Source: JACCZX01 sp963710675
GTDB lineage: Bacteria; Pseudomonadota; Gammaproteobacteria; Burkholderiales; Burkholderiaceae_F
DNA: 64,000 nucleotides
Direction of reading: 5' to 3'
Assembly (NCBI GenBank): GCA_963710675.1
Contig: CAVQBE010000019.1
Span: 62,001 to 126,000, forward strand
The notes beneath the pieces were generated by a model, which saw only the letters and a list, made by a program, of their open reading frames with translations, had not been told where the DNA came from and did not search any database. The position numbers and the translations under genes are program-made. Below, one piece after another: positions 10,401-20,594 of the stretch (the first letter of the stretch is position 1; every line of letters begins with the position of its first letter).

Positions 10401-13400
10401 AGCACCGAGCTTGCGAGCCGGCCGTACAGCTGCGCGTCGGCCTCGGTTGCATTCAACTGGCGCAACACCACCTGGCTGTGGGTCCAGGTCAGATCAAAGA
10501 CGCGGTCGGCGAGCCGGCGGTCCTGATACTTTTCGATCAACCCGAGCACTGCATCACGCGTGTCCGCAACTCCGCACACGATATCGACGGTCGCCGAATC
10601 GCCCGCGTCGATGGTGACTTGCTGTCGAATCGATGCGATCGGATCGAGCACCGATCCGGCAGAGCCCGACAGCGCGCCGCGACCGAGCAGCGCGTGCGGC
10701 GCTGCAAGCGTGCCGCCGCGGCCGATAAAACGCACGCGGTCGGTTTCAAACGATGGCGCGCCGGCATCGCCGTGCACCGTCATCAATTGAAACGAGATCG
10801 GTGTGTGCTCGTCGCGCGAGCGCGGCCGGCGCGTGCACAGTATGGCGGCACGCCGCTCGATGATCTCCGTTTGCACGAACAAGTTGCTGAACGCCGAGTG
10901 CAGCGCGTCCGCTGCTGGCGGTGCGAGCACCATTTCTGCATAACTCGTGACTTCAATCATGCGGCGCGTGCGGCTGCGGTTGGTAATGCGTACGCGCCGT
11001 AATTCGATGTCGTCTTCCGGCGAAACGACGATTTCAGTATGTGTCTCGATATCGAGGTCGCGCCGGCGAAATTCTGCACGGCCCTCGGTAAAGATCGCCT
11101 CGTAGTTCTCGGTCGCGCGCAACGTCGGCTGGTGTGCAACCGACCAGAACGCACCGGTGGCAACGTCGCGCAGATAGCAGAACGTCCCCCAGTTGTCGCA
11201 CGTCACGTCTTCGCGCCAGCGCGTTATCGCAAAGTCCTTCCACCGACTGCTGCCACCGCCCGCGTTGGTCACCATCACGTGATAACGGCCATTGGAAAGC
11301 AGATGCACCTCAGGCACCGGCGTGTTCGGTGTGGCCAGTACACGTACCGGCGGTTCGGCGCTCGCCTGGCCGACCGCGAGGTCGGGTGCGATGCTCGCCG
11401 TCGCATAAAACGGGGTTGAGCGTGGTATGCGTTCCTGCAGAAGCAACAGTGTTGCCTTGAACCGCGGATCGGATTCAAACCGCTTTTGCATCGGCCTGTC
11501 CAGCAGCGCGTGCGAAAAAGCAAGCAGACTCATTCCATGGTGATGCGCCATGAAGGATTGCACGATGCTGCTCGACTCGCCGCGCCTCTGGCGCGATGGC
11601 GTGTAATCGATCGCTTCAAACATCCCAAAGCGCCCATACAGTCCTTCGCCGGCAAGCTTCAGCAGATTCGTGCAGGCTGCTGATGGCGACACCATCAGCG
11701 CAAGCGCCGAGGCGTACGGGGCAATCACCAGATCATCAGCGAGCCCGCGCTTCAGCCCGAGCCCAGGCACGCCGAAAGCCCGATACTGATAATTGTCGTG
11801 CGCATCGACGGCGTTGTAGCCGCACTCAGACACCCCCCACGGGACGCCGCGCTGCCGCCCGTAGTCGATCTGCCGCTCGACTGCTGCGATATATGTTTGA
11901 TCAAGCAGCGTGTTCTCGTACGTCGGCATCATCAGCAGCGGCATCAGGTACTCGAACATCGAGCCGCTCCATGACAGCAGCACCGGCTCGCCGCCGGCGG
12001 AGGTCAGCAACCGTCCGAGCGCAAACCAGCTTTCCTGCGGCAACTTGCCCTGCGCGATCGCAATGAAATTGGCAAGGCGTGCTTCGGAAGCTAGCAAGTC
12101 GTAATAGCTTGCATCGGTACGCGCATCACCGACGTTGTAGCCAATCACGAACTGGCGGCGCACGCGGTCGAACAGAAAGCCGTAGTCGACTTCCGCCAGC
12201 GCGCCTGTCTGCTGAATCAAGTCGTCTATCGCTGCGATTCGTTCGCGCGCGCGCTGTGCGCCTTGCGCAAGCAGCGCCGACGCCTCATGCGCGGCGCTTT
12301 CTCCTTCATTGATCGCGGCCAGCGCGCGCAAAGTAATCGCGGCTGTGCCATCACCAACCAGCGCGACGCCGCCCAGTTTGCTTTTTGGCTCGGCGAGCCA
12401 TGGAGCCAACAATTGCAGTTCATCGCGCATTCCGGCGCATTGCCTCGCGAGCGCCTCTGCCCAGCCGTCGATCTCCAACACGCGTTGATCGGCGACATCG
12501 GGTACCTCGGGTCCTGCAAAAACCGGTGGCGTCGGTAAAGCCACGGGCAGTGCGCGGTAATGCTCTGCGATCTCGGCCGCAAGCGTCGCAAGTCGTTCGA
12601 TGTGACTCCATACAGATGCCAGCGTGCCATCATGCTTGGCGAGCCCCTGGTCCAGCGCGGCGGCGAAGCGGTCGACGGGGCCCGGCGCCTGCTGGCCTAT
12701 CGCTTCCCGCAGAACCTCAAATGTGTCGCTGATGCCTAATAGCCAGCGGGCGTGCACGATGGGTTGATCCGCTATGGAAGCTAACCCAGCGCGCAGCGTC
12801 AGCAGACTGCCGACCAGATTTCCGCTGTCGACGGTTGAGATGTACCGGGGTGTCAGCGGAGCGAGCGTGCGCGTGTCGTACCAGTTGAAGAAATGGCCGC
12901 GATGCCGCTCAAGTGACTGCATCATGCGCATCGCATTCGTCGTGCGCGTGACGAACTGCCCGCCTGTTTGATAGCCGAAGTCACGCGCCGTCAGTTCACC
13001 GAGCAGCGCGAGTCCTATGTTGGTGGGCGACGTGCGGTGCGCAATTACCACGCCACTTTTCTGCTGCACGTTATCCGGCGGCAGCCAGTTTTCTTCAGCG
13101 CTCACATAGGTTTCAAAAAATCCCCACGTCTTGCGGGCAAGCCGGCGTAGAAATTTCACCTGATCGACTGAAAGGTCGTCGCTGCGTGGCGCAAGCGGCC
13201 GACTGATCCACCAGGCAAGCGCGGGGGAAACGAGCCACAGCAATAGAATCGGCGCGGCGATACGCAAGGCCGACGCGTTCATCGCCGGCATGACGGTCCA
13301 TGTCAGCACTGCGATCGTCGGCGCGATCCACATCGTTTGATAGACCGCCGCCAGATCGCTGCTGTTACCTTCTTCGAGCTGGCGCTCGACGATGCTCGAG

Positions 13401-16300
13401 GGCTTCCATTCGAGCAGGCGCCGTCGCGAAATCAGCGTGCGCCAGAGCGTGCGTGCGATCGCGTCGACAGAATAAAAGGCTTCATACGGCAGCCATGCGA
13501 GCGCAAGCAGCGATTGCGTGGCTTGTGTTTGCGCGGTTCGCCCGACGGCGACCAGGTGTTGTTCGATAGGCGTTTCGTGCGGCTTGCGCAGCAGATCGGT
13601 CAGCGCAGTCGTGACAGCGGGCAATAGAAGCACAGCAAAGACGACCGCCGTCCATAGCCACGGATGCGGCAAAGCGGCCCAGCCCACCAGCAACATCAGC
13701 AGCAATGAAACTGGCACCAGGCTGCGCCGCAAGTTGTCGAAGATCTTCCACTGCGACAACCAAGACATCGGGTTCGGTACGCGACGCCCGTCAGGCAGAG
13801 GCACGCGCCGCCGCAGCCAGCCAAGCAGCTGCCAGTCGCCGCGTATCCAGCGATGTCGCCGCGCGACGTCCGCGCTGTAGCGCGACGGAAATTGCTCGTA
13901 AAGCTGAACGTCGCTCAGCAGGCCTGAGCGCGCCAAGCAACCTTCAAGCAGGTCGTGACTCAGGATGCGGTTGTCCGGAAATCGATTGGCAAGCGCACTC
14001 TCGAATGCATCGACGTCGTAAATGCCTTTGCCGATAAACGAGCCCTCACCGAACGCGTCTTGATATACGTCCGAGACGGTCCGCGTGTAAGGGTCGAGTC
14101 CGGGCTCTCCGCTATATAGCCGCGCATATGGTGAGCGGCGAGTCTCCGGCAGGCTGACAGCGATGCGCGGCTGCAGAATTCCGTAGCCGGCAGTGACCGC
14201 ATGTCGCGGGGTGGCACGCCTGGGTGAATTCGAGTCCGACGAACCCGCCTGTGTCGGATCGAACCGCGGCCGGTCGAACTGCGGCCAGTTAAGTGGATGC
14301 GCCATGGCACCGACGAGCTGGCGTGCGCTCTCGCGGGGTAGCTGCGTATCCGTGTCGAGGGTGATGACGTACTTCACCTGCGACAACGGTTCAATGTCGC
14401 CGACAATCACGGAAAACGCGTCCCCCGCATGGCCTCGCAGCAATGCATTCAAGTCACCGAGCTTGCCTCGCTTGCGCTCCCGGCCCATCCACATGCGCTG
14501 CTGGGCATTCCAGCGGCGCGGGCGATGCAGCAGATAGAAAATATCGCCGGACGATTCCCCTTTGTCACCGTAGGTGCGATTGAGGGAATTGATTCCGTCA
14601 CGCGCGAGCTGCAGCAGCGCATCATCGCTGGATAACGTTTCCTGATATGCGTCTGGAAAGTCGGTAAGTAAAGCGAAGTGCAGGTTCGCATCACGATTGG
14701 CGAGGAAACGCACCTCGAGCGCCTCGAGCAGTTTCTCCGCGCTCGCCGCGTCGGTCAGCAAAGTCGGAACCGCCACCAAGGTGCGTACGCTCGGCGGAAT
14801 TCCTTCGCTGTAGTCCATCCGTGGCAATGGCCGCGGCTTCACCAGCAACGTGACAAGCCAGTTGACGATCGATACCGCCAGCTGGCTGGTCGCCAGCAAG
14901 AACAACAGGATGGGTAACGCAAGCAGTGCGACGGATGCAGCATCGAGCGATACCGCCAGCCATGGATACACGCGCGTAGCGAGGCCGACGCTTAACGCCG
15001 CGGTGATCGTGACAATCGTTCCGAGATAGATCGGAAGGGGATACCGACGGCCGAACCCGCGCAGCGTGTCGAGCGCGGAACGCTTGACGCCGACCGCGCG
15101 TTCAAGCGCCGGCAAGCCCTCATCAATCAGGTAGTAACCGACATGCGCGGTGCGCGGATCGGTCGTGTCAACACGATTGCGTGCGAGTTCGACGGCCTTG
15201 GCAGCCACTTCGGACTCCGACAGCGTGCTGCGCCGTGCGGCTTGTTCGGTCGCGTGGCGGTAGCTGTCGCGCGTCGCGAATTCCATCGCCGCATGAACGC
15301 CTGCAGGGTCCTCCCGCAATATCGTTTCGACGGCACTCAGCTCTTCAACGAACTCGCGCCAATCGATCGCGCTCAGCAACCGCAGACTGCCGATGCTGTT
15401 GCTGATCGATACCTGGTGCGAAGCCTGCTGCTGGGCTTCGAGCTGCACCAGCTGGTCGATCGTCAGATGCGATTCGGCCAGCTGCTGCTCGATCCATGTC
15501 AGCGCCAACGCCAACGCCGGGCTTTGCCCTTGTAACCGGCGCGTGAGCTCCGCCACGAAAGCGCTTCCCAGCGGCGGTGACGATCGCGCCATATCGGCAA
15601 TCACCAGAATCAAACTCTTCGGATCGCTCTCTGCTATCTCCATCATCTGGTCGGCCCAGACGTTTGCCAGATCGCGATCGGCGCGTGCCGCCGCCATCCG
15701 TACTCCGACGCGGCGCAGATTCTCGATCAGCGCCAGTCGCAGCATGATCGGAATGGCCCATAGCTCGCCAAGCTTCAGCGGCGTGACTGTTTGATACGAA
15801 GCCACGAATCGGCTCAGGCGTGGCGCATCGACCAGGCCATCGCCGTGCGAGATCGTCTCCAACGCAATGTCGTACACGCGCGGCAGTCCGGCGGACGGCC
15901 CGCTAGCCAGCCGCGGTAGCTCCCGGCTATAGCCACGCGGCAGATGCCGCTTCGCCGTGGCGATCTGCTCTTCGATCAGATGAAAGTTGTCGATCAGCCA
16001 TTCACCGGCCGGCGTGATGCGCTGGTGGACCGTTAAAGACTCGGTCAGCAGATGGCACACTTCGACCAGCTTGTTCTCGTTGTCGGCTAACCGCGCGAGC
16101 AGCGGTTCGCGCGTGCGCCGCGCCGTGATCTTGTGCGTGCCCGCAAGCGTCTTGCCGTACTGCTCCATCTGATCGGCGCTATAAAGCTCCGATCGCAATG
16201 GCGCTTCTTCGACCGCCGACGCCAGCGATAAGGCGCTGGTAGAAAATCGCGTCTTAAATTGGGTCAGGTGACCGAGGATGGAACTGCTGCTCGCCCTCAA
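7439..16300 (-). CDS. ndvB: Cyclic beta-1,2-glucan synthase (NdvB/ChvB family), 2953 residues
   Basis: This giant inner-membrane enzyme polymerises glucose from UDP-glucose into beta-1,2-glucan and cyclises it; the periplasmic product serves in osmoadaptation and host interaction. Characterised NdvB/ChvB proteins are about 2830 residues, so this one is slightly long. A cytoplasmic N-terminal region is followed by paired membrane helices at about residues 420-490. A GT84-type glycosyltransferase domain follows, with acidic motif TLDTDTQLP near 648 and IRGDWQLLGWLRRR later. More membrane helices lie at about 860-1010. A glycoamylase-like domain contains WGVSECGYN near 1488 and FMAHHHGMSLLAF, and a C-terminal GH94 phosphorylase-like domain trims chain length, with GSGDWNDGMN around 2620 carrying the expected catalytic Asp. 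The frame is intact over 8.8 kb. The exporter ndvA is not adjacent, and the gene stands alone between lptG and zwf. Confidence 0.95.
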   Translation of the reverse strand: MRASSSSILGHLTQFKTRFSTSALSLASAVEEAPLRSELYSADQMEQYGKTLAGTHKITARRTREPLLARLADNENKLVEVCHLLTESLTVHQRITPAGEWLIDNFHLIEEQIATAKRHLPRGYSRELPRLASGPSAGLPRVYDIALETISHGDGLVDAPRLSRFVASYQTVTPLKLGELWAIPIMLRLALIENLRRVGVRMAAARADRDLANVWADQMMEIAESDPKSLILVIADMARSSPPLGSAFVAELTRRLQGQSPALALALTWIEQQLAESHLTIDQLVQLEAQQQASHQVSISNSIGSLRLLSAIDWREFVEELSAVETILREDPAGVHAAMEFATRDSYRHATEQAARRSTLSESEVAAKAVELARNRVDTTDPRTAHVGYYLIDEGLPALERAVGVKRSALDTLRGFGRRYPLPIYLGTIVTITAALSVGLATRVYPWLAVSLDAASVALLALPILLFLLATSQLAVSIVNWLVTLLVKPRPLPRMDYSEGIPPSVRTLVAVPTLLTDAASAEKLLEALEVRFLANRDANLHFALLTDFPDAYQETLSSDDALLQLARDGINSLNRTYGDKGESSGDIFYLLHRPRRWNAQQRMWMGRERKRGKLGDLNALLRGHAGDAFSVIVGDIEPLSQVKYVITLDTDTQLPRESARQLVGAMAHPLNWPQFDRPRFDPTQAGSSDSNSPRRATPRHAVTAGYGILQPRIAVSLPETRRSPYARLYSGEPGLDPYTRTVSDVYQDAFGEGSFIGKGIYDVDAFESALANRFPDNRILSHDLLEGCLARSGLLSDVQLYEQFPSRYSADVARRHRWIRGDWQLLGWLRRRVPLPDGRRVPNPMSWLSQWKIFDNLRRSLVPVSLLLMLLVGWAALPHPWLWTAVVFAVLLLPAVTTALTDLLRKPHETPIEQHLVAVGRTAQTQATQSLLALAWLPYEAFYSVDAIARTLWRTLISRRRLLEWKPSSIVERQLEEGNSSDLAAVYQTMWIAPTIAVLTWTVMPAMNASALRIAAPILLLWLVSPALAWWISRPLAPRSDDLSVDQVKFLRRLARKTWGFFETYVSAEENWLPPDNVQQKSGVVIAHRTSPTNIGLALLGELTARDFGYQTGGQFVTRTTNAMRMMQSLERHRGHFFNWYDTRTLAPLTPRYISTVDSGNLVGSLLTLRAGLASIADQPIVHARWLLGISDTFEVLREAIGQQAPGPVDRFAAALDQGLAKHDGTLASVWSHIERLATLAAEIAEHYRALPVALPTPPVFAGPEVPDVADQRVLEIDGWAEALARQCAGMRDELQLLAPWLAEPKSKLGGVALVGDGTAAITLRALAAINEGESAAHEASALLAQGAQRARERIAAIDDLIQQTGALAEVDYGFLFDRVRRQFVIGYNVGDARTDASYYDLLASEARLANFIAIAQGKLPQESWFALGRLLTSAGGEPVLLSWSGSMFEYLMPLLMMPTYENTLLDQTYIAAVERQIDYGRQRGVPWGVSECGYNAVDAHDNYQYRAFGVPGLGLKRGLADDLVIAPYASALALMVSPSAACTNLLKLAGEGLYGRFGMFEAIDYTPSRQRRGESSSIVQSFMAHHHGMSLLAFSHALLDRPMQKRFESDPRFKATLLLLQERIPRSTPFYATASIAPDLAVGQASAEPPVRVLATPNTPVPEVHLLSNGRYHVMVTNAGGGSSRWKDFAITRWREDVTCDNWGTFCYLRDVATGAFWSVAHQPTLRATENYEAIFTEGRAEFRRRDLDIETHTEIVVSPEDDIELRRVRITNRSRTRRMIEVTSYAEMVLAPPAADALHSAFSNLFVQTEIIERRAAILCTRRPRSRDEHTPISFQLMTVHGDAGAPSFETDRVRFIGRGGTLAAPHALLGRGALSGSAGSVLDPIASIRQQVTIDAGDSATVDIVCGVADTRDAVLGLIEKYQDRRLADRVFDLTWTHSQVVLRQLNATEADAQLYGRLASSVLYANASLRGAPSVLLRNRRGQSALWGYAISGDLPIVLLQISKAASIDLVRQLVQAHAYWRLKGLAVDLVIWNEDHDVYRQQLQEQILGLIAAGVEAHFVDRPGGIFVRHAEQISNEDRLLFESVARVIISDARGTLAEQVSRRAQVDVRVPRLTPTRTYRPEPPLQPIVDDLILFNGLGGFTPDGREYVIAPPQGEATPAPWVNVLANPNFGTVVSESGQAYTWSTNAHLYRLTPWINDAIGEANGEAIYIRDEETGKFWSPSSAAVSSPDDIAPTVTRHGFGYSVFERIEDDIHSELTVFVALEAAVKFSALKLTNRSDRPRRLTVTGYVEWVLGDLRTKSTMHVSTEVDAKSGAIYARNPYNIEFADWIGFFDVDDPARTVTGDRTEFIGRNRSWRNPAALRRTRLSGRVGAALDPCAAMQVTVDLTPDQEREVVFRLGAANNVQAANALVQRFRGVAIAHEALEAVLQHWRHTLGAVQVETPDAALNVLTNGWLIYQTMGCRLWARSGYYQSGGAYGFRDQLQDVMALVHTEPRAMRAQIALCASRQFVEGDVQHWWHPPSGRGVRTHCSDDYLWLPLAASRYVIATGDTSILDETSRFLEGRPVNAEDDSYYDMPVRSDESADVYQHCVRAILHGLKFGEHGLPLIGSGDWNDGMNLIGMRGKGESVWLAFFLVHVLRQFAPIARMRGDTSFAARCEHEAAQLSTRIEENAWDGDWYRRAYFDDGTPLGSKSNTECQIDSISQSWSVLSGAGESVRSHRAMDAVYARLVRHDPGLIQLLDPPFDKSNLDPGYIRGYVPGVRENGGQYTHAAIWTAMAFAALGDSRRAWELTSMINPVNHGRSAQAVAIYKVEPYVVAADVYAVAPHTGRGGWTWYTGSAGWMYRLIVESLLGLKLEGDRLQIAPCLPVEWNEFKLSYRYRETEYRIAVRRVETNEEQANAISVSVDGATQDADYILLINDKQPHEVEVRVHTAALASAPLLES

Positions 16301-16440
16301 TTAAGACGTCCAACGCGTTGGTGTGCGAGGAGGGCAGGATAGCAAGTTGCTGGTGGCGATGAGAGTCGCAGCGTTGCGCTGCTATGCACTGCGCAATTGC
16401 GCTGCACTATCCTGTTGCCAGTCCCCCTAGCAGAGTCCAG

Positions 16441-17844
16441 ATGCCAACGCCCCCGTCAGATGCCTTTGTGCTGTTCGGCGCCACAGGCGATCTCGCGTAC
16501 AAGAAGATATTCCCGGCGCTGCAGGCGATGATCCGGCATGGCGAGCTGGACATGCCCATTGTCGGCATCGCACGCGACGGTTGGTCCCTCGAGAAACTGC
16601 GCCAGCGTGCACGTGAGTCGCTGCAGGAAAATGGGGGTTTTGATGCAGCGGCATTCGCGAAGCTTGCAGCACAGCTGCGATTCGTCGAAGGTGATTACGC
16701 GGACACCGCTACTTACGAGCGTTTGTGCGAGTCCCTCGGAGGGGCCGAGCGGCCGCTGCATTACCTGGCGATTCCACCGAGCATGTTTGGCCCCGTTGTG
16801 CAGGGCCTGGCGCACGCCGGCTGCGCAGCCGGTGCGCGCGTGATCGTCGAAAAGCCGTTCGGTCGCGATCTTGCATCGGCGCGGGCGCTGAATAGAACGC
16901 TGCACACGGTCTTTCCAGAGTCGGCGGTGTTTCGTATCGATCATTATCTGGGCAAGGAAGCCGTCCAGAACCTGCTGTACTTTCGTTTCGCCAATGCCTT
17001 TCTGGAACCGATCTGGAACCGGAACTACATCGACAATGTCCAGATCACGATGGCGGAGAACTTCGGCGTGCAGGGGCGCGGAAGCTTCTACGAGGAAGTC
17101 GGCGCCATTCGTGATGTCGTACAGAACCATTTGCTGCAGGTGATTGCGTTGCTGGCGATGGACGCACCTGTCGGCAGTGACCCCGAATCGATGCGCGCCG
17201 AAAAGCTGCGCTTGTTTCGGGCGATGTGCCCGCTGGAACCTGCGCACGTCGTACGTGGACAATTCCGCGGCTATCGCGCCGAAGTTGGCGTCGCCCCAGA
17301 TTCGCAGGTCGAGACGTTCGTTGCGTTGAAGCTTCGGATCGAGACGTGGCGCTGGGCCGGCGTTCCGTTCTACATCCGCGCGGGCAAGCGGCTGCCGATT
17401 ACCGCCACCGAAGTCAAGGTCGACTTGAAAACTCCGCCACTGGCGATCTTTGACCCGACCGACGCCGCACAATCCAACTACTTGCGCTTCCGTCTTAGTC
17501 CGGAAGTGGTGATCTCGATTGGTGCGCGAGTCAAGCGTCCGGGCGACGAGATGCGAGGCAAGCCGGTGGAACTGGTCGCGCGCCGTTCGCTGGCGAGCAA
17601 GGATTTGCCATACGAGCGCCTGCTTGGGGACGCGATTCGCGGCGATGCTTCGCTGTTCACGCGCGATGACAGTGTCGAAGCGGCGTGGCGTGTGGTCGAC
17701 CCGATCCTTCACAATCCGATATCGGTCGCCGAATACGAGCCGGGTACCTGGGGCCCGCCTGCGTCTGCAAAGCTCATCGCCGGCCATGAGGGCTGGCATG
17801 ACCCGCAGCCTGAGGCGAATGAATTGGAAACGGAGTCCGCATGA
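16441..17844 (+). CDS. zwf: Glucose-6-phosphate 1-dehydrogenase
   Basis: Oxidises glucose-6-phosphate to 6-phosphogluconolactone with NADP (or NAD), the entry step of the oxidative pentose phosphate and Entner-Doudoroff pathways. From the ATG at 16441 the product is 467 residues; an upstream ATG at 16384 would add 19 residues that do not resemble the family, so I prefer the later start. The Rossmann motif is FGATGDLAYKK at residues 12-22, and the substrate-binding/catalytic signature RIDHYLGKEAVQN starts near residue 164. It also shows EKPFGRDLASA and RAGKRLPITATE, both typical of the family. It overlaps tal by four bases (ATGA) and is followed by pgi, forming a zwf-tal-pgi transcript. Divergent from ndvB, with about 140 bases between the two starts. 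Confidence 0.95.
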   Translation: MPTPPSDAFVLFGATGDLAYKKIFPALQAMIRHGELDMPIVGIARDGWSLEKLRQRARESLQENGGFDAAAFAKLAAQLRFVEGDYADTATYERLCESLGGAERPLHYLAIPPSMFGPVVQGLAHAGCAAGARVIVEKPFGRDLASARALNRTLHTVFPESAVFRIDHYLGKEAVQNLLYFRFANAFLEPIWNRNYIDNVQITMAENFGVQGRGSFYEEVGAIRDVVQNHLLQVIALLAMDAPVGSDPESMRAEKLRLFRAMCPLEPAHVVRGQFRGYRAEVGVAPDSQVETFVALKLRIETWRWAGVPFYIRAGKRLPITATEVKVDLKTPPLAIFDPTDAAQSNYLRFRLSPEVVISIGARVKRPGDEMRGKPVELVARRSLASKDLPYERLLGDAIRGDASLFTRDDSVEAAWRVVDPILHNPISVAEYEPGTWGPPASAKLIAGHEGWHDPQPEANELETESA

Positions 17845-18935
17845 ACAATACTCAACGTCTGCACAATCTTGGCCAGAGCATCTGGCTCGACAACATATCG
17901 CGTCGCATTCTCGACGACGGTACGTTGCGGCGCTATATCGACGATTTGTCCGTTACCGGTCTGACCTCGAATCCGACGATCTTTGACGAAGCGATCGGTG
18001 CAGGCGACACCTACGACGAGGGCATTCGCACCAAGGCGGCAGAGGGCAGATCAGGCGAGGCGCTGTTTGTCGAGCTGGCGCTGGAAGATTTGCGCCGCGC
18101 AGCTGACTTGTTCAAGCCGATCTTCGATGCAACCGAGCGCGTCGACGGATGGGTATCGATGGAGTTGTCGCCGCTGATCGCCGATGACACCGCGCGCAGC
18201 ATCGAGGCGGCGCAGCAGATCTATCGGCAGGCGGGCCGCGAGAACCTGTTCGTCAAGATTCCGGGCACGCCCGCTGGTGTTCGCGCGATCGAAGAATCGA
18301 TCTTTGCAGGCGTGCCGATTAACGTGACGCTGCTGTTTTCACGCGAGCAGTACCTGGCGTCAGCCGAAGCGTATCTGCGCGGCATCGAGCGGCGCATCGC
18401 CGCCGGGCGCGATCCGAACGTCGGCTCGGTGGCCTCCGTATTCGTCAGCCGTTGGGATCGCGCCGTCGCTGACAAGGCGCCGGCGACGTTGCGCAACCGG
18501 CTTGGCATCGCGATCGCCGCGCGCACTTATCGTGCGTACCGTGACTTGCTGCGATCACCGCGCTGGCTAAAGCTCGCCGCCGCCGGCGCAAAGCCGCAAC
18601 GTTTGTTGTGGGGCAGCACCGGCAACAAGGATCCGCAGGCATCGCCGACGTTGTACGTCGAGGCGCTCGCAGCTCCCGACACGATCAACACAATGCCCGA
18701 GAAGACGTTGCTGGCGCTCGCCGAGCACGGCCAGGTAGGAGGCGTGATGCCGGACGACGGTGGGGATTCCGACACGGTCATTGCACGCTTTGCTGAAGTA
18801 GGCGTCGACGTCGATGCGCTTGCTCTTCAGCTGCAACAGGAAGGTGCGCAAGCTTTCGTGAAGTCGTGGGACGCGCTGTTGCGCCGCATTGCTGAGAAAA
18901 GTGATGTGCTCGCCGACGCCGGCGCCAAGCATTGA
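17841..18935 (+). CDS. tal: Transaldolase
   Basis: Transfers a dihydroxyacetone unit between sedoheptulose-7-phosphate and glyceraldehyde-3-phosphate in the non-oxidative pentose phosphate pathway. The 364-residue length and the sequence SVTGLTSNPTIFDEAI near residue 35 match the longer Tal subfamily found in actinobacteria, cyanobacteria and many beta-proteobacteria. The Schiff-base lysine is expected in NLFVKIPGTPAGVRAI, near residue 139. LLWGSTGNKDP and DTINTMPEKTLLA are further family segments. The ATG lies inside the zwf stop (ATGA overlap) and the stop lies one base before the GTG that I take as the pgi start, so the three are probably one operon. Reading frame intact. Confidence 0.95.
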   Translation: MNNTQRLHNLGQSIWLDNISRRILDDGTLRRYIDDLSVTGLTSNPTIFDEAIGAGDTYDEGIRTKAAEGRSGEALFVELALEDLRRAADLFKPIFDATERVDGWVSMELSPLIADDTARSIEAAQQIYRQAGRENLFVKIPGTPAGVRAIEESIFAGVPINVTLLFSREQYLASAEAYLRGIERRIAAGRDPNVGSVASVFVSRWDRAVADKAPATLRNRLGIAIAARTYRAYRDLLRSPRWLKLAAAGAKPQRLLWGSTGNKDPQASPTLYVEALAAPDTINTMPEKTLLALAEHGQVGGVMPDDGGDSDTVIARFAEVGVDVDALALQLQQEGAQAFVKSWDALLRRIAEKSDVLADAGAKH

Positions 18936-18936
18936 C

Positions 18937-20584
18937 GTGCCCATATCAGTTCGCGCCGAGTCCGTGTCAGCATTGACCGAGCGTCCGCAGTGGCGCTCCC
19001 TTCAACAGCACTATCGCAAGATCGAAGCGCAACATCTGCGCGAGATGTTCGCAGCCGATCGTGAACGCGGCGAGCGTTTCAGTGCCGAGGCGGCAGGCCT
19101 GTACTTCGATTATTCGAAGAATCGCATCAACGATGAGACGTTGCGGCTGTTATTCGAGCTGGCGGAAGCGTGCGGAGTACGCGCGCGTACCGAAGCGATG
19201 TTCAATGGAGAGAAGATCAACGTCACCGAGCAGCGCCCGGTGTTGCACGTTGCGTTGCGAGCGCCGCGCAGTGAGCGCATTTTCGTCAATGGTCGCGATG
19301 TGGTGCCCGATGTGCACGCCGTTCTTGACCGGATGTCTGCTTTTGCAGAAGGTGTGCGTGCGGGCGACTGGAAGGGTCACCGCGGCCAACGCATTCGCAA
19401 CGTAGTCAACATCGGAATCGGCGGGTCCGACCTGGGTCCGGTGATGGCCTATGAAGCGCTGCGCTACTACAGCCGGCGCGACATGACGTTTCGCTTTGTC
19501 TCCAACATTGACGGCACGGATTTCACCGAAGCGGTGCGCGACCTGGAGCCTGGTGAAACTCTGTTCATTGTCTGCTCGAAAACGTTCACCACGCTGGAGA
19601 CATTGGCCAACGCGCGTGCCGCGCGTCAGTGGTGTCTGGATGCGCTGGGCGATGAAGCCGCGATATCGAAACACTTCGTCGCGGTGTCAACCAACAAGGC
19701 TGAAGTCGTCAAGTTCGGCATCGACCCCGCCAACATGTTCGAGTTTTGGGATTGGGTCGGCGGCCGCTATTCGATGGGTTCTGCCGTCGGGCTTTCGATC
19801 ATGCTGGCGATCGGAGCCGATCAGTTTCGCGCGATGCTTGCAGGGCTTCCGCGCAATGGATGAGCACTTTCGCACGGCGCCGCCCGAGCGAAATCTGCCG
19901 TGGCTGCATGGGCTGCTTTCGATCTGGAACAATGATTTTCTCGGCGCATCGACAACCGCCGTGCTGCCGTATGAGCAGTATCTAAAGCGCTTGCCGGCTT
20001 ATCTGCAGCAGCTGGTGATGGAAAGCAACGGCAAACGCATCACCGCCAATGGAGCCGCGGTCGAGTGCCAGACCGCGCCGGTGATCTGGGGCGAACCGGG
20101 CACCAACGGGCAGCATTCGTTCTATCAGCTGCTGCATCAGGGAACGCGCTTGGTGCCGTGCGACTTCATTGGTTTTTGCCGCACAGACAATCCGCTTGGC
20201 GATCAGCATGATCTGCTGATGGCCAATCTGTTCGCGCAGGGCGAAGCGCTTGCGTTCGGCAAGACGGACGGTGAGGTCAGGGCCGAGGGCACGGCCGACA
20301 CGCTGGTTGCCCACCGCTCCTTCGCAGGCAATCAACCGAGCAACACGATCCTTGCCGAGCGCCTGACACCGCACTCACTGGGCGCATTGATTGCGCTGTA
20401 TGAACACAGCGTGTTCGTCCAGGGGGTCATCTGGAACATCGATTCGTTCGACCAATGGGGTGTCGAGCTCGGCAAGGCGCTCGCGACGCGTACGGCCGCC
20501 GAACTGAGCAGCGCGTCCGAGCCGGAGCTCGCGCATGACAGTTCCACCAACGCGCTGATCCGCCGCTATCGCGCGCAGCGCTAG
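18937..20584 (+). CDS. pgi: Glucose-6-phosphate isomerase, interrupted by one frameshift
   Basis: Interconverts glucose-6-phosphate and fructose-6-phosphate. The first part runs to about 19845 and includes NIGIGGSDLGPVMAYEALRY and DWVGGRYSMGSAVGL (the Pgi signature). The second part starts GFRAMDEHFRTAPPERNLPW and includes GEPGTNGQHSFYQLLHQG and NIDSFDQWGVELGK. Joined, the product is about 548 residues, a full Pgi. The shift is explained by one surplus G in the GGG run at 19843-19845, where family members read LAGFRAMDEHF. A homopolymer indel in an otherwise perfect gene points to a consensus error. The GTG at 18937 is directly behind the tal stop; an in-frame ATG at 18904 inside tal is an alternative start. 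Confidence 0.92.
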
Positions 20585-20594
20585 CGCGCGCAGG

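Noticed and set aside
18889..18936. Upstream extension of pgi to an ATG inside tal
   Set aside because: The extra residues overlap tal and do not resemble Pgi N-termini; the GTG directly after the tal stop is more plausible.
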